DNA from: an uncultured Aquabacterium sp.
GTDB taxonomy: Bacteria > Pseudomonadota > Gammaproteobacteria > Burkholderiales > Burkholderiaceae_C
Direction of reading: 5' to 3'
DNA length: 64,000 bases
Assembly (NCBI RefSeq): GCF_913773725.1
Contig: NZ_CAJYGK010000145.1
Coordinates: 1-64,000, forward strand
Shown piece after piece: positions 34,943 to 45,441 of this stretch. The notes beneath the pieces were generated by a model. It had not been told where the DNA came from and made no database searches. It worked only from the letters and a program-made list of their open reading frames with translations. The translations under genes were made by a program, and so were the position numbers. The number at the start of each line of letters is the position of its first letter. Position 1 is the first letter of the stretch.

Positions 34943-36376
34943 TCAGCTCTCCAGCACCCAGGTGTCCTTGGTGCCCCCGCCTTGCGAGCTGTTGACCACC
35001 AGAGAGCCTTCCTTGAGCGCCACGCGGGTCAGGCCGCCGGGCACCATGCGCACTTCCTTGCCTGACAGCACGAAGGGCCGCAGGTCGATGTGGCGCGGTG
35101 CGATGCCGCTTTCGACGAAGGTCGGGCAGGTCGACAGCGACAGCGTGGGCTGGGCGATGTAGTTGCTGGGGTTGGCCAGCAGCACCTGGCGGAATTCCTC
35201 GACCTCGGCCTTCGTGGCCGCCGGTCCCACCAGCATGCCGTAGCCCCCGGCGCCGTGCACCTCCTTGACCACCAGCTCGGCCAGGTGATCCAGCGTGTAC
35301 TGCAGGTCCGCCTTCTCGCGGCAGATGTAGGTGGGCACGTTCTGCAGGATGGGCTTCTCGCCCAGGTAGAACTCGATCATCCGCGGCACGTAGGGGTAAA
35401 TCGACTTGTCGTCGGCAATGCCGGTGCCGAAGGCATTGGCCAGCGTGACGTTGCCGGCGCGGTAGGCGCGCAGCAGGCCGGCCACGCCGAGGGTCGAGTC
35501 CTTGCGGAAGACCTCCGGGTCCATGAAGTCGTCGTCCACCCGGCGGTAGATCACGTCGACACGCTGCGGGCCGCGCGTGGTGCGCATGTAGACGAAGTCG
35601 TCCTTGACGAAGAGGTCCTGCCCCTCGACCAGCTCGATGCCCATCTGCTGCGCCAGGAAGGCGTGCTCGAAGTAGGCCGAGTTGTACATGCCGGGCGTCA
35701 GCACCACGGCCGTGGGTTCGTTGACCCCGGCTGGCGCCATGGTGCGCAGGGTGTCCAGCAGCAGATCGGGGTAATGGGCGACCGGGGCGACGCGGTGCTC
35801 GGCGAACAGCTCGGGGAAGAGCCGCATCGACATCTTGCGGTTCTCGAGCATGTAGCTCACACCGGAAGGCACACGCAGGTTGTCTTCCAGCACGTAATAC
35901 GTGCCGCTCCCATCGGGGTTGCAGGCCCGCACGATGTCGATGCCCGCGATGATGGAGTAGATGCCGCCCGGGACGTTCAGGCCCATCATCTCCTTGCGGA
36001 ACTGGGCGTTGTTGAGCACCGGTTCGGCCGGAATGACGCCGGCCTTGAGGATGGCCTGGTCGTGGTAGATGTCTTCGAGGAAGCGGTTGAGCGCCGTGAC
36101 CCGCTGCCGAAGACCCTTTTCCATCTCGCGCCATTCGTCGGCGGGGATGATGCGCGGGATGAGATCGAAGGGGATGAGGCGCTCGGTGCCCGCCCCGGTC
36201 TCGTCCTTGTCGCCGTAGACCGCGAAGGTGATGCCCACGCGCCGGAAGATCATCTCGGCTTCTTCGCGGCGGGAGTTCATCAACTCCCGAGGCTGCCGGC
36301 CGAGCCAGCGGTCATAGACCCGGTAGTGGTCGCGCACTTCGGCGCTGCTCACATGCATCTCATCGAAGAATCGCAT
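34943..36376 (-). CDS. Circularly permuted ATP-grasp protein (COG2308)
   Basis: The 477-aa product belongs to a family predicted to join a carboxylate to an amine using ATP. Features are IYSIIAGIDIVRACNPDGSGTYYVLEDN (nucleotide-binding side), SAYFEHAFLAQQMGIELVEGQDL, and a conserved LANAFGTGIADDKSIYPYVP region. ATG 36376 gives MRFFDEMHVSSAEVRDHY, preceded by GGGAAC. The product is predicted by the comparative-genomics literature to work with alpha-E and transglutaminase proteins in peptide synthesis or tagging; there is no direct assay for this one. A second, fused version lies at 37478. Confidence 0.87.
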   Translation of the reverse strand: MRFFDEMHVSSAEVRDHYRVYDRWLGRQPRELMNSRREEAEMIFRRVGITFAVYGDKDETGAGTERLIPFDLIPRIIPADEWREMEKGLRQRVTALNRFLEDIYHDQAILKAGVIPAEPVLNNAQFRKEMMGLNVPGGIYSIIAGIDIVRACNPDGSGTYYVLEDNLRVPSGVSYMLENRKMSMRLFPELFAEHRVAPVAHYPDLLLDTLRTMAPAGVNEPTAVVLTPGMYNSAYFEHAFLAQQMGIELVEGQDLFVKDDFVYMRTTRGPQRVDVIYRRVDDDFMDPEVFRKDSTLGVAGLLRAYRAGNVTLANAFGTGIADDKSIYPYVPRMIEFYLGEKPILQNVPTYICREKADLQYTLDHLAELVVKEVHGAGGYGMLVGPAATKAEVEEFRQVLLANPSNYIAQPTLSLSTCPTFVESGIAPRHIDLRPFVLSGKEVRMVPGGLTRVALKEGSLVVNSSQGGGTKDTWVLES

Positions 36377-36536
36377 CGTTGGTTCCCGTTGCGGGGTGTG
36401 CTGGAAGCTGCGGTCTTGTAACCCGTTGCACAGAGTGTGCCAGCCGCCAGCAGGGGCATGTTGAGCGGGCACAGCTTTCGGGCATGGCGTCCGCGTGGCG
36501 CCACACCAAGGTGCCTGGGCGTACCGATGTGGTGCG

Positions 36537-37481
36537 TCAGGCGGCAGCGGCGGCCGGCTCTTGCAGCAGACGGGTGGTCACGCGCACCAACAAGGTGTGC
36601 TGCCCCCCTCCGCGGATGACCCCGCGCAGGGGTGTGACGTCCCCGAAATCGCGGCCGTGGGCCACCCGGACGTGGTGGACGCCGGGGATGCAGTTGTTGG
36701 TGGGGTCGAGATCGAGCCAGTCACCGGCACGCTCGGGCCCCAGGCCCGGCACCCACACACTGACCCACGCATGGGAGGCGTCCGCACCAACCAGGGGCGC
36801 CTGACCCGGCGGGGGGCGCGTCAGCAGGTAGCCGCTGACGTAGCGGGCCGACAGGCCGCAGGCGCGCAGGCAGCCCAGCATGAGGTGAGCAAAGTCCTGA
36901 CAGACGCCCTTGCGTCGATCGAACACGTCCAGGATCGGGGTGGAGATGTCGGTGGACGCCGGCGCGTAATCGAAATCGGCATGGATGCGGCGCATCAGGT
37001 CGATCGCGGCAGCCGCCAGCGGGCGGCCCTCCTGCAGCGACAGGCTGGCGTACTCTCGCAGCTCGGCGTGCAAGGGCACGAAGGGCGAGGTGTAGAGGTA
37101 CTCGGCCGCCGGCTCGAACGGCGCATGCGCCCGATAGGCCAGGCGTTCACGCACCGCGTCGCACGTGGGACCGCACTCGGGGTCCAGCCCCTCGTATCGG
37201 TCACAGACGCGGACTTCGCTGCGGGCCACGACCTTGAGTTCGGTGTGCGGGGCATGCAGCGCAAAGTACGCCCGGCTGTTGTCGTGGCTGTCGCGGCGCA
37301 TGCTGTGCTGCGACGGCGTGGGAGAGACCGCCATCTCGAACACCTCAAGATGCTGGCCGGCATCCGACAGGGGCCGCAGACAGGCCACATGCTGCGCCTG
37401 CTCCACCGGGCTGGCGTACTCGTACAGCGTCTCGTGCTCGACGGACAGGCGGGCCCAGGCCACGTCAGACAGCGTCTTCAT
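36537..37481 (-). CDS. Transglutaminase-like protein (COG1305)
   Basis: The 314-aa protein has an N-terminal bacterial transglutaminase-like domain (about 5-90; SVEHETLYEYASPVEQAQHVACLRPL) and a C-terminal transglutaminase core. The catalytic triad is visible: Cys in KGVCQDFAHLMLG, His in DASHAWVSVWVPG and Asp in DWLDLDPTNN. It may act as a peptidase or amide-bond-forming enzyme. ATG 37481 overlaps the stop of the fused gene upstream (ATGA), so they are coupled. Confidence 0.87.
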   Translation of the reverse strand: MKTLSDVAWARLSVEHETLYEYASPVEQAQHVACLRPLSDAGQHLEVFEMAVSPTPSQHSMRRDSHDNSRAYFALHAPHTELKVVARSEVRVCDRYEGLDPECGPTCDAVRERLAYRAHAPFEPAAEYLYTSPFVPLHAELREYASLSLQEGRPLAAAAIDLMRRIHADFDYAPASTDISTPILDVFDRRKGVCQDFAHLMLGCLRACGLSARYVSGYLLTRPPPGQAPLVGADASHAWVSVWVPGLGPERAGDWLDLDPTNNCIPGVHHVRVAHGRDFGDVTPLRGVIRGGGQHTLLVRVTTRLLQEPAAAAA

Positions 37482-40123
37482 GCGCTCACCATCGAATCGG
37501 TGGGCTCCGCATGCGCGAAGTAGCGCAGCCCCACCTCGTCGGACAGGCGCCAGCTGGTGTCGACAAGGCGGTTGAGCAGGGTCAGCACGCGGGCGTGGCC
37601 GTGATCCGGGTCGCACAGCTCGCCCAGGCTGGCCCCGACGCCCTCGTGGGGCAGCAGCGCCAGCAGATCGCCCCCGCGCTCGCTGCGGACGGGCAGCTTG
37701 CCCAGCTCGGTGCGGAGGCGGCGCAGCACGCAGGCCAGCGCGCGGGGGTTGCTTTCGTCCAGCACCAGCAGCGCCAGCAGGGCCGGCTGCTCGAGGCGAC
37801 GCTGGTAGCGGGCGCGGAAGGTGATGGTGCTGTCGAACAGGGTGAGGATCTGGTCGAAGCCCTGGGGGTGGCGCAGCGCGTCGGCCTGCCAGAACGCGCG
37901 CAGGAAGGCGCTGTAGCCATTCAGGCGCTCGATCAGGCGACCGACCGTCAGCAGGCGCCAGCCCGGATCACGGGTCATGCGGTCGGTCTGCGCGCCGGTC
38001 ACTGCCGCGAGCTGCATGCCCAGGTGATCCAGAGCCGGCTGAGCCGAGGCAAAGCCGAAAGGCCCCAGTGGCCGGGCGCCGGCGATGGCCGGTGTGTCGG
38101 ACGACGGGACGCCCGGGGTCGCGGCCTGCCGCAGCAGGCGCTGGAAGTCGTCCCCCATGGTGCGCAGCAGCCGGGCGTGGTCGGACGAGAACCGTTCGCG
38201 CAGCACCTGGGCGCAGCGCTGCAGCGCCCCCAGGTTGAAGGCGAGGCTGTAGGCGCCCTGCGTGGCCTGGGCATCGGCCAGGGCCTCCATGGCGGCGCGC
38301 TCGAACACCCGCGGAGACTGCCGCAGGCTCGGCGTCCCGGGGGGCACCATGCCGTTGGCAACGGCGAGGGCCGACAGGGCCTCCAGCACGGCGTCCTCGG
38401 GCTCGTCGTCGGCGGACTGCAGGTTCAGCAGGCCCTGGGCCAGACGCAGCTGCAGTTCGGTGCGCTCGGTGTAGCGCCCCATCCAGAACAGGTTCTCGCC
38501 GGTGCGGCTGGCCACCGGGCGCTGGCGTTGCTCCAGCTCGTCGAGCTTGACACGCGCTGGCAGCATGGAGAAGGTGTCCACCGGGCCGTGCGTCATCACC
38601 CAGGTGTCCAGGCTGGAGCCACCGAGCTGCATCGAGACCGGCCCCGCGTCGCGGGTCGCAATGCGGGTCATGCCGCCGGGCAGCACCTGCCAACCGCCTT
38701 GTCCGTCGGCCAGGGCGTACACGCGCACCGAGGCACCGCGCATCGCGATGCGTTCGCCCTGCCAGACCGGGGCCTGGGCATAGGGCAGGAAGCGCTGCAG
38801 GGTGTAGGCGGCTGGGTCGTGGTCGATGCGGTCGCGCCAGGTATGCAGGGCCGCTTCGGTCAGCGTCGGACCGGTGACCGCATCGAAACTCTGGCGCAGG
38901 CGGGGCGAACCGAAACCCGGCGTGCCGGCGTACGGAAAGCTCGGGCGGATGACGTGGTCGCCCAGTTCGTCGCGCACGTGCTGCCAGGCCGCGGCCTCGC
39001 CACACCACCAGGTGTCCAGCGAGGGCAACGCGAGGGGCTCGCCCAGCAGCTGCCTTGACAGCGCAGGCAAAAAGCCGTGCACGGCAGGCGACTCCAGAAA
39101 GCCCGTCCCCAGTGCATTGGCCAGCACCACCTTGCCCGCCCGCACGGCCTGCATCAGGCCCGGCACGCCCAGCGTGGAGTCGGGTCGCAGTTCCAGGGGG
39201 TCGCAGAAGTCGTCGTCCAGCCGCCGCAGCAGGCCATGGATGGGCTCGAGCCCCTGCACCGTCTTGAGGTAGACGGTGTCGTCGCGCACGATGAGGTCGC
39301 CACCTTCAACCAGCGGCAGGCCCAGGTAGCGAGCCAGGTAGGCCTGCTCGAAGTAGGTCTCGTTGTAGGGGCCGGGTGTCAGCAACGCCAGCCGCGGGGT
39401 GGCCCCGCCCGCGCACCCGGCGGCCAGTTCGGTCACGGTGTCGATCAGACGGCGGTAGCCGGTGGCCAGGTGCTGCACGTTCAGCCCGCGGTAGGCCTCC
39501 GGGAACAGCCGCGAGACGATCAACCGGTTCTGCATGACATAGCCAAGGCCAGACGGCGCCTGGGTGCGCTGCGACACGACCGACCAGTCTCCATCGGGCC
39601 CCCGCACCAGGTCGAACGCGGCGACATGCAGGTACACGCCCCCCGCGGGCTGCACGCCCTGGAGGCCGCGCAGGTAACCCGGGTGGCCGTAGACGAGCGC
39701 GGCGGGCAACAGCGCGTCCTTCAGCACGCGCTGCTCGCCGTACACATCAGCCAGGATGGCATTGAGCAGGCTGGCGCGCTGCGCCACACCCCGCTCCAGA
39801 GCGAGCCACTCGTCGGCATCGATGAGCAGCGGCAGCACCTCGAGCGACCAGGGGCGGCTGGGCCCACCCTGGGCGTTGTAGACGTTGTAGGTGACGCCGT
39901 CCTCCTGGATCTGGCGGGCCAGCAGGGCCTGCCGCCGCGCCAGGTCATCCAGCGGCGCGCCAAGCTGGGCGGCAAACGCCGCCCACGCCGGCCGCAGCTG
40001 CCCGTCCGCGTCGCGCAGTTCGTCGTGGTGCCCGGCCTCTGCCGCAGCCGCCCGGCGCAGCAGGTCGGCCGGCACCTGGCTGGCGAGATCGGCGTCGTCG
40101 AAGAGGGGCAGAGAGGAAGACAT
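37478..40123 (-). CDS. Fused circularly permuted ATP-grasp and alpha-E protein
   Basis: The 881-aa protein joins in one chain the two functions encoded separately at 34943 and 33848. The N-terminal about 490 residues match the ATP-grasp protein (NAQGGPSRPWSLEVLPLL; YFEQAYLARYLGLPLVEGGDL; VVLANALGTGFLESPAVHGFLP). The C-terminal part from about 525 restarts with the alpha-E signature ENLFWMGRYTERTELQLRL. ATG 40123 is used, although it lacks a clear ribosome-binding site; ATG 40144 is an alternative. It is followed by, and overlaps, the transglutaminase gene. Confidence 0.86.
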   Translation of the reverse strand: MSSSLPLFDDADLASQVPADLLRRAAAAEAGHHDELRDADGQLRPAWAAFAAQLGAPLDDLARRQALLARQIQEDGVTYNVYNAQGGPSRPWSLEVLPLLIDADEWLALERGVAQRASLLNAILADVYGEQRVLKDALLPAALVYGHPGYLRGLQGVQPAGGVYLHVAAFDLVRGPDGDWSVVSQRTQAPSGLGYVMQNRLIVSRLFPEAYRGLNVQHLATGYRRLIDTVTELAAGCAGGATPRLALLTPGPYNETYFEQAYLARYLGLPLVEGGDLIVRDDTVYLKTVQGLEPIHGLLRRLDDDFCDPLELRPDSTLGVPGLMQAVRAGKVVLANALGTGFLESPAVHGFLPALSRQLLGEPLALPSLDTWWCGEAAAWQHVRDELGDHVIRPSFPYAGTPGFGSPRLRQSFDAVTGPTLTEAALHTWRDRIDHDPAAYTLQRFLPYAQAPVWQGERIAMRGASVRVYALADGQGGWQVLPGGMTRIATRDAGPVSMQLGGSSLDTWVMTHGPVDTFSMLPARVKLDELEQRQRPVASRTGENLFWMGRYTERTELQLRLAQGLLNLQSADDEPEDAVLEALSALAVANGMVPPGTPSLRQSPRVFERAAMEALADAQATQGAYSLAFNLGALQRCAQVLRERFSSDHARLLRTMGDDFQRLLRQAATPGVPSSDTPAIAGARPLGPFGFASAQPALDHLGMQLAAVTGAQTDRMTRDPGWRLLTVGRLIERLNGYSAFLRAFWQADALRHPQGFDQILTLFDSTITFRARYQRRLEQPALLALLVLDESNPRALACVLRRLRTELGKLPVRSERGGDLLALLPHEGVGASLGELCDPDHGHARVLTLLNRLVDTSWRLSDEVGLRYFAHAEPTDSMVSA

Positions 40124-40319
40124 CAGGGGCGCTCGGAACAACATCGGCCCGGCCATGAGGTGACCGGGTGTCGCATTGTCGGCGATGCAAGCAAGAGGCT
40201 TACCACGCGTTCACCCGGGGCGCCCTGGCCGAATGGTGGAACCCGTCACGAACAGGGCAGCACGAAGGGGCCGGAAACGCGCGCGTACACTCGTCGCCGA
40301 CCTCGCTCCTCAGATCGCC

Positions 40320-41528
40320 ATGCCCTCCATGAACCGATTCCGCCTGCTGTCGTCCCCCTCGTCGCTTCCGCGCCCTGCCCTGCTCGCAAGCAGCGTGCTG
40401 ATCCTGGCCCTGCTGGGGGCCTGCGGCCAGCGGGAACAGGCTGCTGAGGGCGCCGCGGCGTCGGCCCCGGCGGCGGCCAGCGCGGCATCGGCCGCCCGGG
40501 CGGCGCTGACGGTGAACGTCACAAGGCTGGAGGCCGCCTCCTGGCCCCGTACCGTGAGCGCGGATGGCAGCGTCGCGGCCTGGCAGGAAGCCATCGTCGG
40601 CGCCGAGACCGCGGGCCTGCGCCTGCAGCAGGTGCTGGTGAACGTCGGTGACACCGTGCGCCGGGGGCAGGTTCTGGCCGTGTTCCGTGAAGACTCGGTT
40701 CAGGCCGAGGTGGCCGCCACGCGTGCCGCCGTGGCGGAAGCGCAGGCGGCACTGGCCGAAGCCCGCGCGAATGCCGAGCGAGCCCGCCAACTGCAGCCCC
40801 AGGGCTTCATGAGCGCGCAGCAGGTGCAGCAGGCCATCACCGTGGAACAGACCGCACGGGCGCGCGTGGACGCACAGAAAGCCCGGCTCGCGGTGGATGA
40901 GCTGCGGCTGTCTCATGCACGCGTGGTCGCCCCCGACGACGGCGTGATCTCGGCACGCAGCGCCACCGTCGGCAGCGTGGTGCAGCCCGGGCAGGAGTTG
41001 TTCCGCCTGATTCGCCAGGGTCGACTGGAATGGCGCGGCGAGGTGCCGCAGGCGGACCTGCCGCAGATCAAGACGGGCCAGACCGTGCAACTGTCGCTGG
41101 CCGGTGGCACCCCGCTGACCGGCAAGGTGCGCGCGCTGGCCCCGACGGTGAACCCGTCTACCCGGCTGGGCCTGGTGTATGTGGACCTGCCGGCTGGCAG
41201 CCCGGCCCAGGCCGGCATGTTCGCCAGCGGCCGGATCGAACTCGGCCGGGTGGCCGCCCAGACCGTGCCGCAAAGCGCCGTGCTCCTGCGCGAAGGCTTC
41301 CACCTGGCCTATGTGGTGGGCGCCGATCAACGCCTGCGCGCCGTGAAGGTGCAGGTGGGCCGCCGCGAAGGAGACCGCATCGAGGTGCGCAGCGGGCTGT
41401 CGCCCGACGACCGGGTGGTGGTGGCCGGCGGGGCCTTCCTCAGTGATGGCGATGTGGTCCGGGTGGTGGACACCCCCGCCGCGCCGACACCCGCATCGGC
41501 CGCCTCCGCCGCTTCGGCCGCGCGCTGA
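40320..41528 (+). CDS. RND efflux periplasmic adaptor lipoprotein
   Basis: The 402-aa membrane-fusion protein has a lipoprotein signal (ALLASSVLILALLGAC, lipobox Cys about 36). A lipoyl half (AEIVGAETAGLRLQQVLVNVGDTVRRGQVLAVF in outline), a coiled hairpin and a second lipoyl half (VVAPDDGVISARSATVGSVV) follow, then a beta-barrel and a membrane-proximal domain. Low-complexity Ala/Ser runs occur at both ends of the mature protein. ATG 40320 or 40329. It is followed 11 bases later by the RND permease, so they form one pump; an outer-membrane partner is not in this cluster. Confidence 0.9.
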   Translation: MPSMNRFRLLSSPSSLPRPALLASSVLILALLGACGQREQAAEGAAASAPAAASAASAARAALTVNVTRLEAASWPRTVSADGSVAAWQEAIVGAETAGLRLQQVLVNVGDTVRRGQVLAVFREDSVQAEVAATRAAVAEAQAALAEARANAERARQLQPQGFMSAQQVQQAITVEQTARARVDAQKARLAVDELRLSHARVVAPDDGVISARSATVGSVVQPGQELFRLIRQGRLEWRGEVPQADLPQIKTGQTVQLSLAGGTPLTGKVRALAPTVNPSTRLGLVYVDLPAGSPAQAGMFASGRIELGRVAAQTVPQSAVLLREGFHLAYVVGADQRLRAVKVQVGRREGDRIEVRSGLSPDDRVVVAGGAFLSDGDVVRVVDTPAAPTPASAASAASAAR

Positions 41529-41539
41529 AGGACACGGCC

Positions 41540-44500
41540 ATGAGCATCAACGTCTCGTCCTGGTCGATCCGCAACCCGATCCCGGCCATCCTGCTGTTCA
41601 TCATGCTCACGCTGGTGGGCCTGCTGGGATTCAGCCGGATGAAGATCCAGAACTTCCCGGACATCGAGCTGCCCTCGGTCGTCGTCACGGCGCAGTTGCC
41701 GGGGGCCTCCCCGGCACAGCTGGAAACCCAGGTGGCGCGCAAGATCGAGAACAGCGTGGCCACCCTGCAGGGTGTCAAACACATCTACACCACGGTGCAG
41801 GACGGCCAGGCCACCACCACGGTCGAGTTCCGGCTGGAGAAGCCGATCCAGGAAGCCGTGGACGACGTGCGCGATGCGGTGGCGCGCGTGCGGGCCGACC
41901 TGCCCGCCGAGCTGCGCGACCCGGCGATTTCGAAGATCAACCTGTCCGGGCTGCCCATCCTGACCTACACGGTCGCCTCGCCGCGGATGGATGACGAGGC
42001 CCTGTCCTGGTTCGTGGACCACACCGTCACGCGGCGGCTGCTGTCGGTCAAGGGCGTGGGGGCGGTGTCGCGCGTGGGCGGCGTCACGCGCGAAGTGCGC
42101 GTCGAGCTGGACCCGGGCCGTTTGCTGGCCCTCAACACCACCGTGGCCGACGTCTCGCGACAGCTGCGCGCCATCCAGCAGGAGGCATCGGGCGGCCGCG
42201 CCGACATCGGCGGTGCCGAGCAATCGGTGCGCACCATCGCCACCGTGCAATCGGCTGACGAACTGGCCGCCATGTCGATCAGCCTGTCGGACGGCCGCCG
42301 CGTGCGGCTGGACAGCGTCGCCAGCGTGCGTGACACGGTCGCCGATCCCCGCAGCGCAGCCTTTCTCAACGGCCAGCCTGTGGTGGGCTTCGAGGTGGTG
42401 CGTGCCCGCGGCGCCGGCGAGGTCGAGGTGGAGACCGGCGTGCGCGAGGCCCTGGCCCGGCTTCAGCAGGAGCATCCCGATGTCAGCGTGACGGAGGCCT
42501 TCAACTTCGTCGACCCGGTCAAGGAGAACTACACCGGGTCGATGCACCTGCTGTACGAAGGGGCGGCCCTCGCGGTGATCGTGGTGTTCCTCTTCCTGCG
42601 CGACTGGCGCGCCACGCTGGTGGCGGCCGCCGCGCTGCCCCTGTCGGTGCTGCCCACCTTCGGCGTGATGTACTTCTTCGGCTTCACCATCAACGTGGTG
42701 ACGCTGCTGTCGCTGTCCATCGTGGTGGGTGTGCTGGTCGACGACGCCATCGTCGAGATCGAAAACATCATGCGCCACCTGCGCATGGGCAAGACCCCGT
42801 ATGAGGCCGCCATGGAGGCCGCCGACGAAATCGGCCTGGCCGTCATCGCGACCACCTTCACGCTGATCGCCGTGTTTCTGCCCACCGCCTTCATGAGCGG
42901 CGTGGCGGGCAAGTTCTTCGTGCAGTTCGGCTGGACGGCCGCGATCGCGGTGTTCTTCTCGCTGGTGGTGGCCCGCATGCTGACACCGATGATGGCGGCC
43001 TACATCCTCAAGCCGCCCAGAGGCGAGCACCATGAGCCTTTCTGGATGGCGCGCTACCTGGGGTGGGCGCGCTGGTGCCTGAAGCACAGGCTGCTGACGG
43101 TCTTCCTCACCGGCGTGTTCTTCGTCGGATCGATGGTGTCGGGTGGCAGCCTGCCGACCGGCTTCCTGCCCCCTGACGACCTGTCGCAGACCCAGGTGAC
43201 GCTGACCCTGCCGCCCGGCAGCACGCTGGAGCAGGCCAAGACACTGGCCGAGCGGGCACGCCAGATCGTGGCCGCCAATCCCAACGTCAAACTGGTCTAC
43301 ACCGCCATCGGCGCTGGCAAGGCGGGGGGCGACCCCTTCACCTCGGTCGGGGCCACCGAGGTCAGCAAGGCCACGCTGACGGTGAACCTCACGCACCGCG
43401 ACGAACGCCCCGGCCTGACCAAGCAGGACATTGAAGGCCAGATGCGCAACGCCCTGCAGGCGCTGCCCGGCGCACGGGTGCGTGTGGGTCTGGGCGGCGC
43501 CAACGACAAGTACGTGCTGGTCCTGGCGGGCGAGGACGGCAACGTGCTGAGCGCCCATGCCGCCAAGGTCGAGCGCGAGCTGCGCACCCTGCCCGGCATC
43601 GGCAACGTCACCTCCACCGCCAGCCTCGTACGGCCCGAACTGATCGTGCGCCCCGACTTCGCCCGCGCCGCCGACCTGGGCGTGACCGCCAGCGCCATCG
43701 CCGACACACTGCGCGTGGCCACCACCGGCGACTACGACCAGAGTCTGTCGAAGTTGAACCTCGCACAGCGCCAGATCCCGGTTGTGGTGCGCCTGCCGAC
43801 AACGGCCCGACAGGACATCGAGTTGCTCAAGCGCCTGCCCGTTCCCGGGGCCCAGGGTGCCGTGCCGCTGTCCAGCGTGGCCGACGTCTCGCTGGACAGC
43901 GGCCCGGCCCAGATCGACCGCTACGACCGGCAACGCAACATCAACTTCGAGATCGAGCTGAACCAGCAGCCCCTGGGCGCGGTCGAGGCCGCGGCGCTGG
44001 CGCTGCCCAGCCTGCGCAACCTGCCCCCCGGGGTGACGCAGACCACCGTGGGCGACGCCGAGGCCATGGGCGAGCTGTTCGCCAGCTTCGGCCTGGCCAT
44101 GCTGACCGGCGTGCTGTGCATCTACGTCGTGCTGGTGCTGCTGTTCAAGGACTTCATTCAGCCAGTGACCATCCTTGCAGCCCTGGTGCTGTCGGTGCCC
44201 GGCGCCATCCTGGCGCTGTTCATCACCCGCACCGCCCTGTCCATGCCGTCCATGATCGGGTTGATCATGCTGATGGGCATTGCCACCAAGAACTCCATCC
44301 TGCTGGTCGACTACGTGATCCTCGCGCAACGAGAGCGCGGCCTGGGGCGGCTCGAGGCCATCCTCGATGCCTGCCGCAAGCGGGCGCAGCCCATCATCAT
44401 GACGACCATGGCGATGGGCGCCGGCATGATGCCGATCGCACTGGGCATCGGCGTCGACCCCAGCTTCCGTGCCCCCATGGCCATCGTGGTGATCGGCGGC

Positions 44501-44614
44501 CTGATCACCTCGACCTTCCTGAGCCTGCTGGTGATCCCGGTCGTCTTCAGCCTGGTCGATGGCGGCGTGAGCTGGCTGCAAGCCCGCCTGCGCCGCTCTG
44601 CCCACGCCCGTTGA
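41540..44614 (+). CDS. RND efflux permease, HAE1-type
   Basis: The 1024-aa inner-membrane proton-driven pump has 12 predicted helices and two large periplasmic loops. Family features include [20 protein letters not shown] near the N-terminus and [15 protein letters not shown], where the Asp-Asp pair matches the proton-relay Asps of AcrB-type transporters. Near the C-terminus it has [19 protein letters not shown]. The length and DD pair point to drug, solvent or lipid-like export rather than heavy metals. Confidence 0.93.
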   Translation: MSINVSSWSIRNPIPAILLFIMLTLVGLLGFSRMKIQNFPDIELPSVVVTAQLPGASPAQLETQVARKIENSVATLQGVKHIYTTVQDGQATTTVEFRLEKPIQEAVDDVRDAVARVRADLPAELRDPAISKINLSGLPILTYTVASPRMDDEALSWFVDHTVTRRLLSVKGVGAVSRVGGVTREVRVELDPGRLLALNTTVADVSRQLRAIQQEASGGRADIGGAEQSVRTIATVQSADELAAMSISLSDGRRVRLDSVASVRDTVADPRSAAFLNGQPVVGFEVVRARGAGEVEVETGVREALARLQQEHPDVSVTEAFNFVDPVKENYTGSMHLLYEGAALAVIVVFLFLRDWRATLVAAAALPLSVLPTFGVMYFFGFTINVVTLLSLSIVVGVLVDDAIVEIENIMRHLRMGKTPYEAAMEAADEIGLAVIATTFTLIAVFLPTAFMSGVAGKFFVQFGWTAAIAVFFSLVVARMLTPMMAAYILKPPRGEHHEPFWMARYLGWARWCLKHRLLTVFLTGVFFVGSMVSGGSLPTGFLPPDDLSQTQVTLTLPPGSTLEQAKTLAERARQIVAANPNVKLVYTAIGAGKAGGDPFTSVGATEVSKATLTVNLTHRDERPGLTKQDIEGQMRNALQALPGARVRVGLGGANDKYVLVLAGEDGNVLSAHAAKVERELRTLPGIGNVTSTASLVRPELIVRPDFARAADLGVTASAIADTLRVATTGDYDQSLSKLNLAQRQIPVVVRLPTTARQDIELLKRLPVPGAQGAVPLSSVADVSLDSGPAQIDRYDRQRNINFEIELNQQPLGAVEAAALALPSLRNLPPGVTQTTVGDAEAMGELFASFGLAMLTGVLCIYVVLVLLFKDFIQPVTILAALVLSVPGAILALFITRTALSMPSMIGLIMLMGIATKNSILLVDYVILAQRERGLGRLEAILDACRKRAQPIIMTTMAMGAGMMPIALGIGVDPSFRAPMAIVVIGGLITSTFLSLLVIPVVFSLVDGGVSWLQARLRRSAHAR

Positions 44615-44628
44615 AACGCACACGCACC

Positions 44629-45429
44629 ATGCCGCGCTTTGCTGCCAACCTCACGATGCTCTACAACGAGCTCGCCTTCCTGGACCGCTTCGATGCCGCC
44701 GCCCGCGATGGCTTCCAGGGAGTCGAGTACCTGTTTCCGTATGCCCACCCCGCCGACGAGCTGGCCCGACGGCTTCAGGCAAGCGGCTTGCAGCAGGTGC
44801 TGTTCAATGCCCCGCCGGGCGACTGGGATGCCGGCGAGCGCGGTCTGGCCTGCCTGCCCGGGCGCGAAGCCGAGTTCAAGGCCGGCATCGAGCAGGCCCT
44901 GCGCTATGCCGAGGCCTTGAACTGCCACCGTGTTCACGTGATGGCCGGGCGCGTGCCCGACGGGCTGGGCCGAGAAGAGGCGGAAGCCACCTACGTGCGC
45001 AACCTGCGTGTGGCGGCCGAGCTGGCCCGGCCTGCCGGCGTCGATCTGCTGATCGAGCCCATCAATGGCCGGGACATGCCGGGCTACTTCCTCACACGCC
45101 AGGATCAGGCCCATGCGCTGATCGCGTCGATCGGCCAGCCGAACGTCAAGGTGCAGATGGACCTGTACCACTGCCAGATCGTGGAGGGCGACCTGGCGAT
45201 GAAGCTGCGCCAGTACCTGCCCACGGGCCATGTCGGCCACCTGCAGATTGCCGGCGTGCCCGAACGGCATGAGCCCGATGTGGGGGAGCTGAACTACCCC
45301 TACCTGTTCGAGCTGATCGATGCGCTGGGCTTTGACGGCTGGCTGGGCTGCGAATACAGGCCCGCCCGCGGCCCGGTGGCCCGGGGCACGACGGACGGAT
45401 TGGGCTGGCTCAGGCCCTGGCTGGCCTGA
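44629..45429 (+). CDS. Hydroxypyruvate isomerase / OtnI-like TIM-barrel isomerase
   Basis: The 266-aa protein of the Hyi/OtnI family, a xylose-isomerase-like TIM barrel that interconverts hydroxypyruvate and tartronate semialdehyde or similar sugar acids. Family features are [36 protein letters not shown] and [17 protein letters not shown], with the metal-binding Glu in LIEP and Asp/His in the MDLYH stretch. ATG 44629 lies 14 bases after the RND gene. The other enzymes of glyoxylate or sugar-acid use are not nearby, so the substrate is uncertain. Confidence 0.87.
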   Translation: MPRFAANLTMLYNELAFLDRFDAAARDGFQGVEYLFPYAHPADELARRLQASGLQQVLFNAPPGDWDAGERGLACLPGREAEFKAGIEQALRYAEALNCHRVHVMAGRVPDGLGREEAEATYVRNLRVAAELARPAGVDLLIEPINGRDMPGYFLTRQDQAHALIASIGQPNVKVQMDLYHCQIVEGDLAMKLRQYLPTGHVGHLQIAGVPERHEPDVGELNYPYLFELIDALGFDGWLGCEYRPARGPVARGTTDGLGWLRPWLA

Positions 45430-45441
45430 GCCCGACCCTCC

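Noticed and set aside
41327-44623. 1098-aa minus-strand ORF over the RND permease
   Set aside because: Antisense artefact of high GC; the plus-strand transporter is intact and conserved.
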